From: Phlebotomus papatasi
Lineage: Eukaryota > Arthropoda > Insecta > Diptera > Psychodidae
Direction: 5' to 3'
NCBI RefSeq assembly: GCF_024763615.1
Contig: NC_077222.1
Coordinates: 107,417,417-107,481,416 of the forward strand
DNA length: 64,000 nucleotides
The position numbers and the translations under genes are program-made. Shown here piece by piece: positions 20,082-31,627 of the stretch. The notes beneath the pieces were generated by a model that made no database searches, was not told the DNA's origin, and was given only the letters and a program-made list of their open reading frames with translations. Every line of letters starts with the position of its first letter. The first letter of the stretch is position 1.

Positions 20082-22002
20082 GTCACGACTTCGAGCACTT
20101 AGCAAAGACTGGGACGCTTTGCCACTCCTTTTTATAATAATAAATAATAATATAATAAGGTTTACCTACTTCATCATACGGCCCAGTGTACCTTTGTGTA
20201 AGGATAATTCTCCCGAGATTCTTTTTTGTCAATTCTGTTGCCATTTTATAGACAATGAAAAGTTTCCATTACGGTATGGATGCAGGTGAAACGGTTTGAG
20301 ATATCTACTTATGCTCTTGAAGCGACCCTCCCTCTATGTTAATGAACAACAAATTGTCTAGTTTTTAACTGTATCAATTGACTCTTCTAATTATAATAAA
20401 TTAATCATATAAAGTATTTTCCTTTTCCCAAGAATTTAAACTCGCCCCCTATTCCATTAATACCCTTTCTGTGATGGTAAAAGTGACTCTATTAATTAGG
20501 AGAGAATTTATGATTATTGCAAAATACTTTTTCAATACACCATAACCCCATTCTATTTACAGTTAAACTGAATATATAACAAAAAATATAGCATAGACTA
20601 ACAATAAAACACTCAACAGTGCCACTAAATTTTCCTATTGTCACATTTTCACCCCTTTTATTGTCTCTCTTTAGCCTTCTTCTGGCCACTTTCGTCGTTT
20701 GCAGAAGAAGGAGTAATTTGTGAGGAAAAAAAGGGGGTTTGGAAATCAATACAATGAAAAGGGGATGATTTTTCATTCTTCTGGTGTTTGTGTTGTTGCG
20801 TGTATTTGAGCCATTCCTTATTGCAACCATTTATGCACATCCTGTGAGAATGCCAATTTTCCATCACTTCCTCCAAAAACTCACCCCCAATATCCATCCC
20901 CTTTCTCCCTTTAATCTCTTTTTTGGGGAAAAATTTCCTCCCATAGACCTTAGACGACCAAATTGCAGCTAAAACCTCGTGAGACACAAACACGATACCC
21001 ACTATCAGGGTTGAAAGAAGCCCCAAAAAAGCATTTCAAAATTGCTGGAAGTCCCCATAAATACTGGAGAAAGTATCTTGCATATAAATTTAGCGTCATA
21101 TGTCGAACACTTTAATAACTTCCGCTTGAGCATTTTTCCTTTCGGAGTCTCTCACGTGTATATAGGCTGTTATTTCTTTTTCTAAACTCTATCCTCCACC
21201 ACCAAGGCTGCTTTTTGTGCCACAAAAACGCTCGAAGGAAGCAATAGAAAACCTCCTGATGATCCTAAAATCTTCTCCACCCCTTTTCCCACCAAAGACC
21301 CTGTGAGAAATAATTTTTTTTTCGACTTTGGGTAATTTCGTCAATCTGTACACCCGCGCACGCCAAATGGGCTAATTATAACTCCGGTGTAACGTGAAAA
21401 ATTGACCCCAGTTTGTGTACAAAACGGATAAGTACATGTTACAAAATGGATATATCCACCCCTTGAGGGGATTTTTTCTCCACTTTTAACCTCTTTTTTT
21501 TTGCCGTCATTTTTCACCAACAATCCAAGAAAACAAACCAAGCACGAAGAAGGAAGGAATGAAAGGAAGAGAACTGTTTTGGTATCAGGAACGGACGCAA
21601 CTACTATTTCTTGTTCCACTTTTGAACATCTTACACTCAGAGAAAAAAGGGGTGGGAAAATATCTTAGCTTTGCAGTCCTGAAATTTAATGTCCTCAAAA
21701 TTAAATTTATTAACGATCAGAGAAATGACATTTCCACCGTTGGGTCCTGGAGGTTAGAATCAATCTTGAGACGGCGATGAACGCATAGGGGGTGGAAAAG
21801 ATGAAAAATAAGAAGGAAATAATTTTCAATTCAAAAATTCAAATTAATAGTTAACTGAGCAGACACCAAGTCGATATTTCTTACCGTTTTGTCTCTAGCA
21901 TTGGTAACGATCAAACTAGCTTGACAATAATTCGGGAATTTTTTTGAAAATCTTGAGGATGAATCTAACTAAGAATAAAGCAATGTTTGAAAATGTCGGT
22001 GA
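20082..22002. other. Unique DNA, no gene recognised
   Basis: Less repetitive DNA with frames up to 122 codons (20658-21026, -) that overlap frames in other phases and lack motifs. An AT-rich simple stretch (TAATAATAAATAATAATATAA region) lies at about 20135-20160. Intronic or intergenic. Confidence 0.4.
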
Positions 22003-22296
22003 ATCAGATTCTGGTCAAAATCACGAACACCAAAATCCTGAAAAGACCAAAATCCCAGAACCCGAAATCCCGAATAGGTCGAAACCTCGAATAGTCAAAA
22101 TGCCGAAATGGTTCCAAATCCCGAAAAGTTAAAATCCAGAATGGGTCAAAATCCAGAAAAGCTAAAATTCCAAATTGGCCAAAATCCTAAACGCCAAAAT
22201 CCCGAAAATCCGAAATTCCGAATTCAAAAATCCCATAATCTTAAAAGTGTCGCTACCCCACGATTACAGCTTCGCTTACGGGGGATCTCAGGCAAA

Positions 22297-22490
22297 ACCG
22301 GTAGTTCTTGGGCTGATAGATCACCGGCTTAACTCATAGTTGTGAGTTCGGGTCCCGCCCGGTGCAAAGATCTGAAAAACCTCCGGGAGCATGGAAGAAG
22401 CCTCCAAATTGCTGGGAAGGTTCTCTTGGGCGATCTACGATCAGCAGATTCTTCCAACACGGGATGTTTGGGACTTATATCAAACATTAT
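22297..22490 (+). mobile_element. Second tRNA-headed SINE family, in the foldback loop
   Basis: 22297-22364 is tRNA-like: an ACCGG start and CCGGT end can pair, the A-box-like TAGTTCTTGGGCTG begins at 22302 and the B-box-like GTTCGGGTCCC occupies 22346-22356. Downstream, GGAGCATGGAAGAAGCCTCC and GCTGGGAAGGTTCTCTTGGG then CGATCTACG recur in degraded form at about 50047-50120. The smaller foldback copy at 15338 lacks this segment, so it is an insertion. The 3' boundary is approximate (AAACATTATCCTC at about 22482 is foldback sequence again). It is not a functional tRNA gene. Confidence 0.65.
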
Positions 22491-24310
22491 CCTCTGTATA
22501 ATTTCGGTCCTTTCAGGATTTTGGCCATTCGAGATTTTGACCCTTTCGGGATTTTTGGTGTTCAGGATTTTGGCGTTTGAGATTTTGATTTTCGGGAGTT
22601 TGACTTTCAGGATTTTGTCTTTCAGGATTTTGACGTTCGATATGTTGGTTTTCAGAATTTGGCTTTTCTATATGTTGGACCATTAGGGGTTTTTGTCTTT
22701 CGGAATTTTGGCTTTCAAGATTTAGGCTTTCGGGATTTTAGCCCTTTCAGAATCTTAGCATTCGAGATTTTGGCTTTCAGGATTTTCACGTTCGAGATAT
22801 TGGTTTTCTTAATTTGACTTTTCTAGATTTTCTCCCATTAGGGGTTTTTGGCTCTCAGAATTTTGACTTTCAGGATTTTTGCTTTCGGAATTTTGATTTT
22901 CGGGATTTTTGCGTCCGAGATTTTGATTTTCGGGAATTTGGCTTTCAGGATTTTGGCTTTCGGGGTTTTGATCTTCGACATTTTGGTTTTCGGAATTTGA
23001 CTTTTCTATATGTTGGCTCATTAGGGGTTTTTGGCTTTCGGAATTTTGGTTTTCAAGATTTAGGCTTTCGGGATTTTAGCCCTTTCAGAATCTTTACATT
23101 TGAGATACTGGTTTTCTTAATTTGACGTTTCTAAATTTTGTTCCATTAGGCGTTTTTGGCCTTTAGGATTTTGGCTTTCGGAATTTTGGTTTTCGGGATT
23201 TTTGCGTCCGAACACAGAGAAAAATTACCCTCTAAATTCAAGAAAAAAATACTCTAACTAAGGGTTCGATTTTGCTCCAAGCAATTTTTTTCTTAAATTT
23301 CGCTTAAATTAAGAAAAAATTTCTATAAGAGCATTTTCTTAAATTTTAGAGTACGATGGTTTTGAAATTCAGTAGCTTTGAATTTAGACTTTTTTACTCT
23401 TAAATTTAGAGAAAAATAGTTTTGAATTTGTAGCAAAAATGGTTTTGATTTTAGAGTATCATGGTTTTGATTTTAGAGTATTGTGGTTTTGATTTTAGAG
23501 CATTGTGGTTTTGATTTTAGAAACTTATGGGTTTGATTTTAGAGTATCATGGTTTTAATTTTAGAAACTTATGGTTTTGATTTTAGAGTATCATGGTTTT
23601 GATTTTAGAGTATTGTGGTTTTGATTTTAGAAACTTATGGTTTTGATTTTAGAGTATCATGGTTTTGATTTTAGAAACTTATGGGTTTGATTTTAGAGTA
23701 TCATGGTTTTGATTTTAGAGTATCATGGTTTTGATTTTAGAGTATTGTGGTTTTGATTTTAGAAACTTATGGTTTTGATTTTAGAAACTTATGGTTTTGA
23801 TTTTAGAGTATTATGGTTTTGATTTTAGAGTATTGTGGTTTTGATTTTAGAAACTTATGGTTTTGATTTTAGAAACTTATGGGTTTGATTTTAGAAACTT
23901 ATGGTTTTGATTTTAGAAACTTACGGGTTTGATTTTAGAAACTTATGGGTTTGATTTTAGAAACTTATGGTTTTGATTTTAGAAACTTATGGGTTTGATT
24001 TTAGAAACTTATGGTTTTGATTTTAGAGTATTGTGGTTTTGATTTTAGAAACTTATGGTTTTGATTTTAGAGTATCGTGGTTTTGATTTTAGAGTATTGT
24101 GGTTTTGATTTTAGAGTATCATAGTTTTGATTTTAGAGTACCATGGTTTTGATTTTAGAGTACCATGGTTTTGATTTTAGAGTACCATGGTTTTGATTTT
24201 AGAGTACCATGGTTTTGATTTTAGGGTACCATGGTTTTGATTTTAGAGTACCATGGTTTTGATTTTAGAGTACCATGGTTTTGATTTTAGAGTACCATGG
24301 TTTTGATTTT

Positions 24311-24855
24311 GGAGTGTTTGCTGTGTTGATTGTCGAGTATTGCTGGTTCTGAAAGTAGAGTATTCTGAGGTTTTGAATCAAGGCAATTTGAGGGTTTTTT
24401 TGTGAATGTTATATATTTCATTCGTTACCTTTTTCCACGTGATGCATATGATGCGCACGTATTCACTTCCATGAAACTCTCATATGCATCTTTCATTTCA
24501 ATTTTCTATATGAACTTTGCCAATCGGAATTTACCTCCACTGAAGTATGTTGCTTAATCTGAAATATTTAAGAGTATAATGGTTTTTATTTTAGAGTATC
24601 AAGGCTTAGAACCTCTCATAGTCTGTCTTATTTCGATATTTTTATATAAACTTTTCCAATCGGAATTCATCTCCACTGAAGTATGTTGCTTAATCTGAAA
24701 TATTTAAGACTAATATGGTCTTGATTTTAGAATATTATTGTCTTGCTTTTAGAGTACTTTGGTTTTGATGTTGGTCTATTGTGGTTTTGAATTCTTTTAG
24801 AGTATTGGGGATTTGATTTTAGACTATTGTGGTGATGATTCTACAGCATTGTGGT
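24311..24855 (+). repeat. Spacer block, first copy of a 1.1-kb tandem duplication
   Basis: About 545 bases of non-unit sequence (starts GGAGTGTTTGCTGTGTTGAT, contains CCACGTGATGCATATGATGC and its own partial repeat CAATCGGAATT...CCACTGAAGTATGTTGCTT). It recurs 1126 bases downstream with very few differences; one visible is GGTTTTTATTTTAG here against GGTTTTGATTTTAG in the second copy. Confidence 0.85.
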
Positions 24856-25436
24856 TTTGATTTTAGAGTATCATGGTTTTGATTTTAGAGTATTATGGTT
24901 TTGATTTTAGAGAATTGTGGTTTTGATTTTAGAAACTTATGGTTTTGATTTTAGAAACTTATGGTTTTGATTTTAGAAACTTATGGGTTTGATTTTAGAA
25001 ACTTATGGTTTTGATTTTAGAAACTTACGGGTTTGATTTTAGAAACTTATGGGTTTGATTTTAGAAACTTATGGTTTTGATTTTAGAAACTTATGGGTTT
25101 GATTTTAGAAACTTATGGTTTTGATTTTAGAGTATTGTGGTTTTGATTTTAGAAACTTATGGTTTTGATTTTAGAGTATCGTGGTTTTGATTTTAGAGTA
25201 CCATGGTTTTGATTTTAGAGTATTGTGGTTTTGATTTTAGAGTATCATAGTTTTGATTTTAGAGTACCATGGTTTTGATTTTAGAGTACCATGGTTTTGA
25301 TTTTAGAGTACCATGGTTTTGATTTTAGAGTACCATGGTTTTGATTTTAGGGTACCATGGTTTTGATTTTAGAGTACCATGGTTTTGATTTTAGAATACC
25401 ATGGTTTTGATTTTAGAGTACCATGGTTTTGATTTT

Positions 25437-25981
25437 GGAGTGTTTGCTGTGTTGATTGTCGAGTATTGCTGGTTCTGAAAGTAGAGTATTCTGAGGTTTT
25501 GAATCAAGGCAATTTGAGGGTTTTTTTGTGAATGTTATATATTTCATTCGTTACCTTTTTCCACGTGATGCATATGATGCGCACGTATTCACTTCCATGA
25601 AACTCTCATATGCATCTTTCATTTCAATTTTCTATATGAACTTTGCCAATCGGAATTTACCTCCACTGAAGTATGTTGCTTAATCTGAAATATTTAAGAG
25701 TATAATGGTTTTGATTTTAGAGTATCAAGGCTTAGAACCTCTCATAGTCTGTCTTATTTCGATATTTTTATATAAACTTTTCCAATCGGAATTCATCTCC
25801 ACTGAAGTATGTTGCTTAATCTGAAATATTTAAGACTAATATGGTCTTGATTTTAGAATATTATTGTCTTGCTTTTAGAGTACTTTGGTTTTGATGTTGG
25901 TCTATTGTGGTTTTGAATTCTTTTAGAGTATTGGGGATTTGATTTTAGACTATTGTGGTGATGATTCTACAGCATTGTGGT
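25437..25981 (+). repeat. Spacer block, second copy of the tandem duplication
   Basis: Nearly identical to 24311-24855. The unit order on its left side also follows the first copy (shared rare tail AAACTTACGG at 23919 and 25023) except for one extra 22-bp unit, and the units to its right begin like those to the right of copy one. The duplication therefore covers about 1.1 kb of array plus spacer and looks recent. Confidence 0.85.
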
Positions 25982-27944
25982 TTTGATTTTAGAGTATCAT
26001 GGTTTTGATTTTAGAGTATTATGGTTTTGATTTTAGAGAATTGTGGTTTTGATTTTAGAAACTTATGGTTTTGATTTTAGAAACTTACGGGTTTGATTTT
26101 AGAAACTTATGGGTTTGATTTTAGAAACTTATGGTTTTGATTTTAGAGTATTGTGGTTTTGATTTTAGAGTATTATGGTTTTGATTTTAGAGTATTGTGG
26201 TTTTGATTTTAGAAACTTATGGTTTTGATTTTAGAGTATCATGGTTTTGATTTTAGAGTATTATGGTTTTGATTTTAGAGTATCGTGGTTTTGATTTTAG
26301 AGTATCATGGTTTTGATTTTAGAGTATTGTGGTTTTGTTTTTAGAGTATTGTGGTTTTGATTTTAGAGTATTGTGGTTTTGATTTTAGAGTATCATGGTT
26401 TTGATTTTAGAGTATTGTGGTTTTGGTTTTAGAGTATCATGGTTTTGATTTTAGTGTATTGTGGTTTTGATTTTAGAGTATCATGGTTTTGATTTTAGAG
26501 TATCATGGTTTTGATTTTAGAGTATCAAGGTTTTGATTTTAGAGTCTCATGGTTTTGATTTTAGAGTATTGTGGTTTTGATTTTAGAGTATTGTGGTTTT
26601 GTTTTTAGAGTATTGTGGTTTTGATTTTAGAGTATTGTGGTTTTGATTTTAGAGTATCTTGGTTTTGATTTTAGAGTATCATGGTTTTGATTTTAGAGTA
26701 TCAAGGTTTTGATTTTAGAAACTTATGGTTTTGATTTTAGAGTATCATGGTTTTGATTTTAGAGTATCAAGGTTTTGATTTTAGAGTCTCATGGTTTTGA
26801 TTTTAGAGTATTGTGGTTTTGATTTTAGAGTATTGTGGTTTTGTTTTTAGAGTATTGTGGTTTTGATTTTAGAGTATTGTGGTTTTGATTTTAGAGTATC
26901 TTGGTTTTGATTTTAGAGTATCATGGTTTTGATTTTAGAGTATCAAGGTTTTGATTTTAGAAACTTATGGTTTTGATTTTAGAGTATTATGGTTTTGATT
27001 TTAGAGTATTGTGGTTTTGTTTTTAGAGTATTGTGGTTTTGATTTTAGAGTATTGTGGTTTTGATTTTAGAGTATCATGGTTTTGATTTTAGAGTATTGT
27101 GGTTTTGATTTTAGAGTATCATGGTTTTGATTTTAGTGTATTGTGGTTTTGATTTTAGAGTATCATGGTTTTGATTTTAGAGTATCATGGTTTTGAGTTT
27201 AGAGTATTGTGGTTTTGATTTTAGAAACTTATGGTTTTGATTTTAGAGTATCATGGTTTTGATTTTAGAAACTCATGGTTTTGATTTTAGAGTATTATGG
27301 TTTTGATTTTAGAGTATCATGGTTTTGATTTTAGAGTATCTTGGTTTTGATTTTAGAGTATCATGGTTTTGATTTTAGAGTATCAAGGTTTTGATTTTAG
27401 AGTATCATGGTTTTGATTTTAGAGTATTGCGGTTTTGATTTTAGAGTATTGTGGTTTTGTTTTTAGAGTATTGTGGTTTTGATTTTAGAGTATTGTGGTT
27501 TTGATTTTAGAGTATCATGGTTTTGATTTCAGAGTATTGTGGTTTTGATTTTAGAAACTTATGGTTTTGATTTTAGAGTATCATGGTTTTGATTTTAGAA
27601 ACTCATGGTTTTGATTTTAGAGTATTATGGTTTTGATTTTAGAGTATCTCGGTTTTGATTTTAGAGTATCATGGTTTTGATTTTAGAGTATAGTGGTTTT
27701 GATTTTAGAGTATTGTGGTTTTGATTTTAGAAACTTATGGTTTTGATTTTAGAAACTTATGGTTTTGATTTTAGAGTATGATGGTTTCGATTTTAAAGTA
27801 TTGTGGTTTTGATTTTAGAAACTTATGGTTTTGATTTTAGAAACTTATGGTTTTGATTTTAGAGTATGATGGTTTCGATTTTAGAGTATCAAGGTTTTGA
27901 TTTTAGAAACTTATGGTTTTGATTTTAGAGTATTATGGTTTTTC

Positions 27945-29330
27945 TAAAATCAAAACCATAATACTCTAAAATCAAAACCATAAGTTTCTAAAATCAAACC
28001 CATAAGTTTCTAAAAACAAAACCATAAGTTTCTAAAATCAAAACCACAATGCTCTAAAATCAAAACCACGATACTCTAAAATCAAAACCATGAGACTCTA
28101 AAATCAAAACCGTAATACTCTAAAATCAAACCCATAAGTTTCTAAAATCAAACCCATAAGTTTCTAAAATCAAAACCATAAGCTTCTAAAATCAAACCCA
28201 TAAGTTTCTAAAAACAAAACCATAAGTTTCTAAAATCAAAACCACAATGCTCTAAAATCAAAACCATGAGACTCTAAAATCAAAACCCTGATACTCTAAA
28301 ATCAAACCCATAGGTTTCTAAAATCAAAACCATGATACTCTAAAATGAAACCCATAAGTTTCTAAAATCAAAACCATGATACCCTAAAATCAAAACCACA
28401 ATGCTCTAAAATCAAAACCACGATACTCTAAAATCAAAACCATGAGACTCTAAAATCAAACCCCTAAGTTTCTAAAATCAAAACCATAAGTTTCTAAAAT
28501 CAAAATCATGATACTCTAAAATCAAAACCATAAGTTTCTAGAATCAAACCCATAAGTTTCTAAAATCAAACCCATAAGTTTCTAAAATCAAACCCATAAG
28601 TTTCTAAAATCAAAACCATAAGTTTCTAAAATCAAAACCATAAGTTTCTAAAATCAAAACCATAAGTTTCTAAAATCAAACCCATAAGTTTCTAAAATCA
28701 AAACCATATGTTTCTAAAATCAAACCCATAAGTTTCTAAAAACAAGACCATAAGTTTCTAAAATCAAAACTATAATACTCTAAAATCAAAACCACGATAC
28801 TCTAAAATCAAAACCATGAGACTCTAAAATCAAAACCGTAATACTCTAAAATCAAACCCATAAGTTTCTAAAATCAAACCCATAAGTTTCTAAAATCAAA
28901 CCCATAAGTTTCTAAAATCAAAACCATAAGTTTCTAAAATCAAACCCATAAGTTTCTAAAAACAAAACCATAAGTTTCTAAAATCAAAACCACAATGCTC
29001 TAAAATCAAAACCACAATGCTCTAAAATCAAAACCATGAGACTCTAAAATCAAAACCCTGATACTCTAAAATCAAACCCATAGGTTTCTAAAATCAAAAC
29101 CATGATACTCTAAAATGAAAACCATAAGTTTCTAAAAACAAAACCATAAGTTTCTAAAATCAAAACCACAATGCTCTAAAATCAAAACCATGAGACTCTA
29201 AAATCAAAACCCTGATACTCTAAAATCAAACCCATAGGTTTCTAAAATCAAAACCATGATACTCTAAAATGAAAACCATAAGTTTCTAAAAACAAAACCA
29301 TAAGTTTCTAAAATCAAAACCACAATACTC
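27945..29330 (-). repeat. 22-bp minisatellite, inverted arm
   Basis: The same unit in reverse orientation (CTAAAATCAAAACC plus tail ATAAGTTT, ATGATACT, ACAATGCT, ATGAGACT and so on). The turn occurs at about 27941-27950, where ...GTATTATGGTTTTT is followed by CTAAAATCAAAACCATAATA. About 60 units by length. A multi-unit block (tails ACAATGCT, ATGAGACT, CTGATACT, ATAGGTTT) recurs near 28220, 29010 and 29165, indicating higher-order repetition. Confidence 0.9.
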
Positions 29331-29887
29331 TAAAATCAAGACCATAATAGTATAATAGAATTCAAAACCACTATACTCTTATTTCGAAACGATGATTTCG
29401 CTAAGATCAAAACCAAAATAGTCTTAACTCGAAACCTCTATACTCTAAAATCAAAACCATGACCTTCTAACTTTAAAACTTCTGTATGCTCTATCAGTGT
29501 TCAAAACTGCGATTCTCTAAAATCAAACCCACTGTTCTCCTATTATTAAGCACAATTTATTCTATTTTTTAAACTATCATACTCTTTTAGAGAAATTCAA
29601 GCGCAAAATATCTCAATTATAGGGGAAAATAGTTTGAAATTCTTGTACTCTTGATTCAAAACCACGTTTCTTAATTTTTTCTAACTCAAAATTTTTCTCT
29701 GTGAAATTTTGATTTTCAGGAATATGGCTTTCAGGATTTTGGCTTTCGGGGTTTTGATCTTCGACATTTTGGTTTTCGGAATTTGAGTTTTCTATATGTT
29801 GGCTCATTAGGGGTTTTTGGCTTTCGGAATTTAGGCTTTCAGGATTTTGGCTTTCGGAATTTTGGCAAACACCAGGTGCATCAGATT

Positions 29888-31627
29888 TATTTTGCGATTT
29901 ATCGTAGAGGAACCTGAATAATTGTCCGATGATAATAAAATTATGAACGCAAAACAAATGCAATTTGTAGTCAAAATCAAACTTGAAATGTAGAATTTTT
30001 TTTAAATTCTAATTCAAAAGTACACGTAATTTTGAAAAGAACTAAATATTTTACAAAGTGAATTTGTAAAGAAAAGTTTCTGTATTCATCGAAGTAAGTA
30101 ATTAACAATAAAACTTTGTAAAGTTTTATAAGTTTTACCCAACAAGTTTAGAAATTTTCCACTTAAAAAAAAACTTGCCGAAATTCTCTATATAAAATCT
30201 ATATAAAAATTTCAAGTTTTTAGTTGACGGAATAAAATTTAGTATTTGAAATCATTTTTAATTTGGGATTTTGGGATTTCCTCAGTGATTCTGATGGGCG
30301 AAGAGAAAAGGAAAACCATTATGAAGTAAAAGGCCTATACTCAAGAGTACTTCTTCATATTTTTTGGCTACGCCTATAATATGAAAATCTCAAAATCTCA
30401 AAAATAGAATAGGCTTGTAGACCCTTGTGATGCTTGATCGTTTTTATCAAAACTGCATCCGCGTATAAACAATAATCTTACTCATAGATCATTGATTTCT
30501 CCGAGTGTACTCTGCTTTAAGTCATCTACTTCCCTTAAAGATTCAAGTGAATCCTTTAAGTAGTATTTGCAAAAATAGATAACAGTCCTTGCTTCCTCAA
30601 ATATCCACAAATCCCATCAATTTCTTCCAATTCTTCATCATTAGCTTTTGTATGAGTATTCTTGGGAATCCCCCTCAGGGGATGAAATCGCATCAAAATT
30701 GCGTGCATCGACTATAATATCTCCCTAAGAATTCAAAATCGTTGCCACCCCCACAATTGTATTCATTTCAAGATACAACACACCTTTCCTTGTAACCCTC
30801 TCTCTAGGCGTGTTAGATATCCTTCATTCTCAGCCTCAGAAAATCATTCGCCACACGAAAAATGTCTCTCAACTTTCATGTTTCATTTATTTATCGTTCG
30901 TTCACCTTTTTTTTCCATTCAAACCCAAAGACACATTTTGAAAAGGTGAAATCCCTCCCTTCAGGAAACATCTTATATATTTTTCATGTATGCCCATCTC
31001 TATCATTCACATGGCATTTCAGAGGGATGGGATAGGCATCAGCGTGTGACAAACCCTCTAGAAAGGAGAGACTCACCCCCAGGTGTTGTGACACAAATGA
31101 CGCCAAGGTGAAAGAGGATATAATGAAAAGAACGGCGACAGAGACACGCCTCCATTTGGATAAATTGTCATGTGATTTTCCCTGCATTGAAAACGATTAG
31201 GGACACGCGAGGGATTCAATTTTGCATTGCGCGCCACTGTCATCCTGATCCAACAGCACCCCCACAAACAACATCAGAGTCAGGGGTGAATTTTGAATAT
31301 CCAACCCCTGTGTTAGCACACGGACGACAAAAATGTCGCATAGAAATGATACATCGGCAATTGGAGCTTTCGGAACGCATGCGTTCATTTTTCACACCAA
31401 TATTCCAAGAAGATTGCACAGTTGAGAAAATATGCAATTGTCTTTAAAACAGAGTTGAAAATTTTAGTAGATAAAAAACAATAGGAAGAAATTAATAAAT
31501 CAGAAATGATTTATAAAGTTAAACTGTCAAATTAAACCTTTAATGAAATTCTTTAACATTTAAAACACAACACATTCTTTAACATTTTGACATTTAAAAG
31601 GGGGATTAAATATCTGATTATTGACTG
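29888..31627. other. Unique DNA, no gene recognised
   Basis: Frames up to 91 codons (31172-31447, +) overlap others in opposite phases with no family motif. The segment 30980-31440 has higher GC than its surroundings, and an exon cannot be excluded, but I see nothing to name. Confidence 0.4.

Larger units (their letters stand above)
23430..27940 (+). repeat. 22-bp minisatellite, forward arm
   Basis: The unit is GGTTTTGATTTTAG (14 bases, nearly invariant) plus an 8-base variable tail: AGTATCAT, AGTATTGT, AGTACCAT, AGTATTAT or AAACTTAT. The array length, less two spacers, allows roughly 150 units. Tail types are clustered (runs of AGTACCAT at about 24140-24300 and 25260-25430; runs of AAACTTAT at about 23850-24010), showing local unit duplication. 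Two spacer blocks (24311-24855 and 25437-25981) interrupt it. Confidence 0.9.
23213..29703. mobile_element. 6.5-kb terminal-inverted-repeat element filled with a 22-bp minisatellite
   Basis: It begins CACAGAGAAAAATTACCCTC and ends AAAATTTTTCTCTGTG, a 14-base inverted repeat, with AA on both sides (23211-23212 and 29704-29705). It interrupts the foldback right arm, whose flanking sequences continue across. The first 30 bases match the 319-bp element at 7818-8136, so this is a grossly enlarged member of that MITE-sized family. More than 80 percent of the length is minisatellite. The short non-array termini (23213-23430 and about 29340-29703) hold no ORF. Confidence 0.75.
22011..29879. mobile_element. 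Second Foldback-family element, enlarged by two nested insertions
   Basis: ATCAGATT flanks it on both sides (22003-22010 and 29880-29887). The left arm (22011-22245) is a degraded CCAAAATCCCGAA series. The right arm (about 22507-23212, resuming at 29704-29879) is the inverted series TTCGGGATTTTGGC, ending TTTTGGCAAACACCAGGTGC. The loop starts CTTAAAAGTGTC and contains ACGATTACAGCTTCGCTTAC, homologous to 15440-15500. The right arm contains the 6491-bp element at 23213-29703, and the loop contains a tRNA-headed SINE. Without the 6.5-kb insert it would be about 1.38 kb, against 333 bp for the copy at 15338. The size and TSD agree with that copy. Confidence 0.75.

Noticed and set aside
20658..21026. 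122-codon minus-strand frame as a gene
   Set aside because: Hydrophobic start only; the rest is low-information and overlaps two other frames.
22297..22364. Functional tRNA gene
   Set aside because: tRNA-like with both promoter boxes, but it has mismatched arms and continues into a SINE body; better as a SINE head.
22809..23125. Frames on both strands with regular NPESQNPE- or FRDFGFRDF-like peptides, also near 15300-15738 and 29613-29963
   Set aside because: They are translations of the 14-base foldback repeat, not repeat proteins; both strands are open for the same reason.
23440..29330. CRISPR-like array
   Set aside because: Regular repeats, but the variable tails are only eight bases and drawn from a few types; this is a minisatellite in a eukaryotic transposon.
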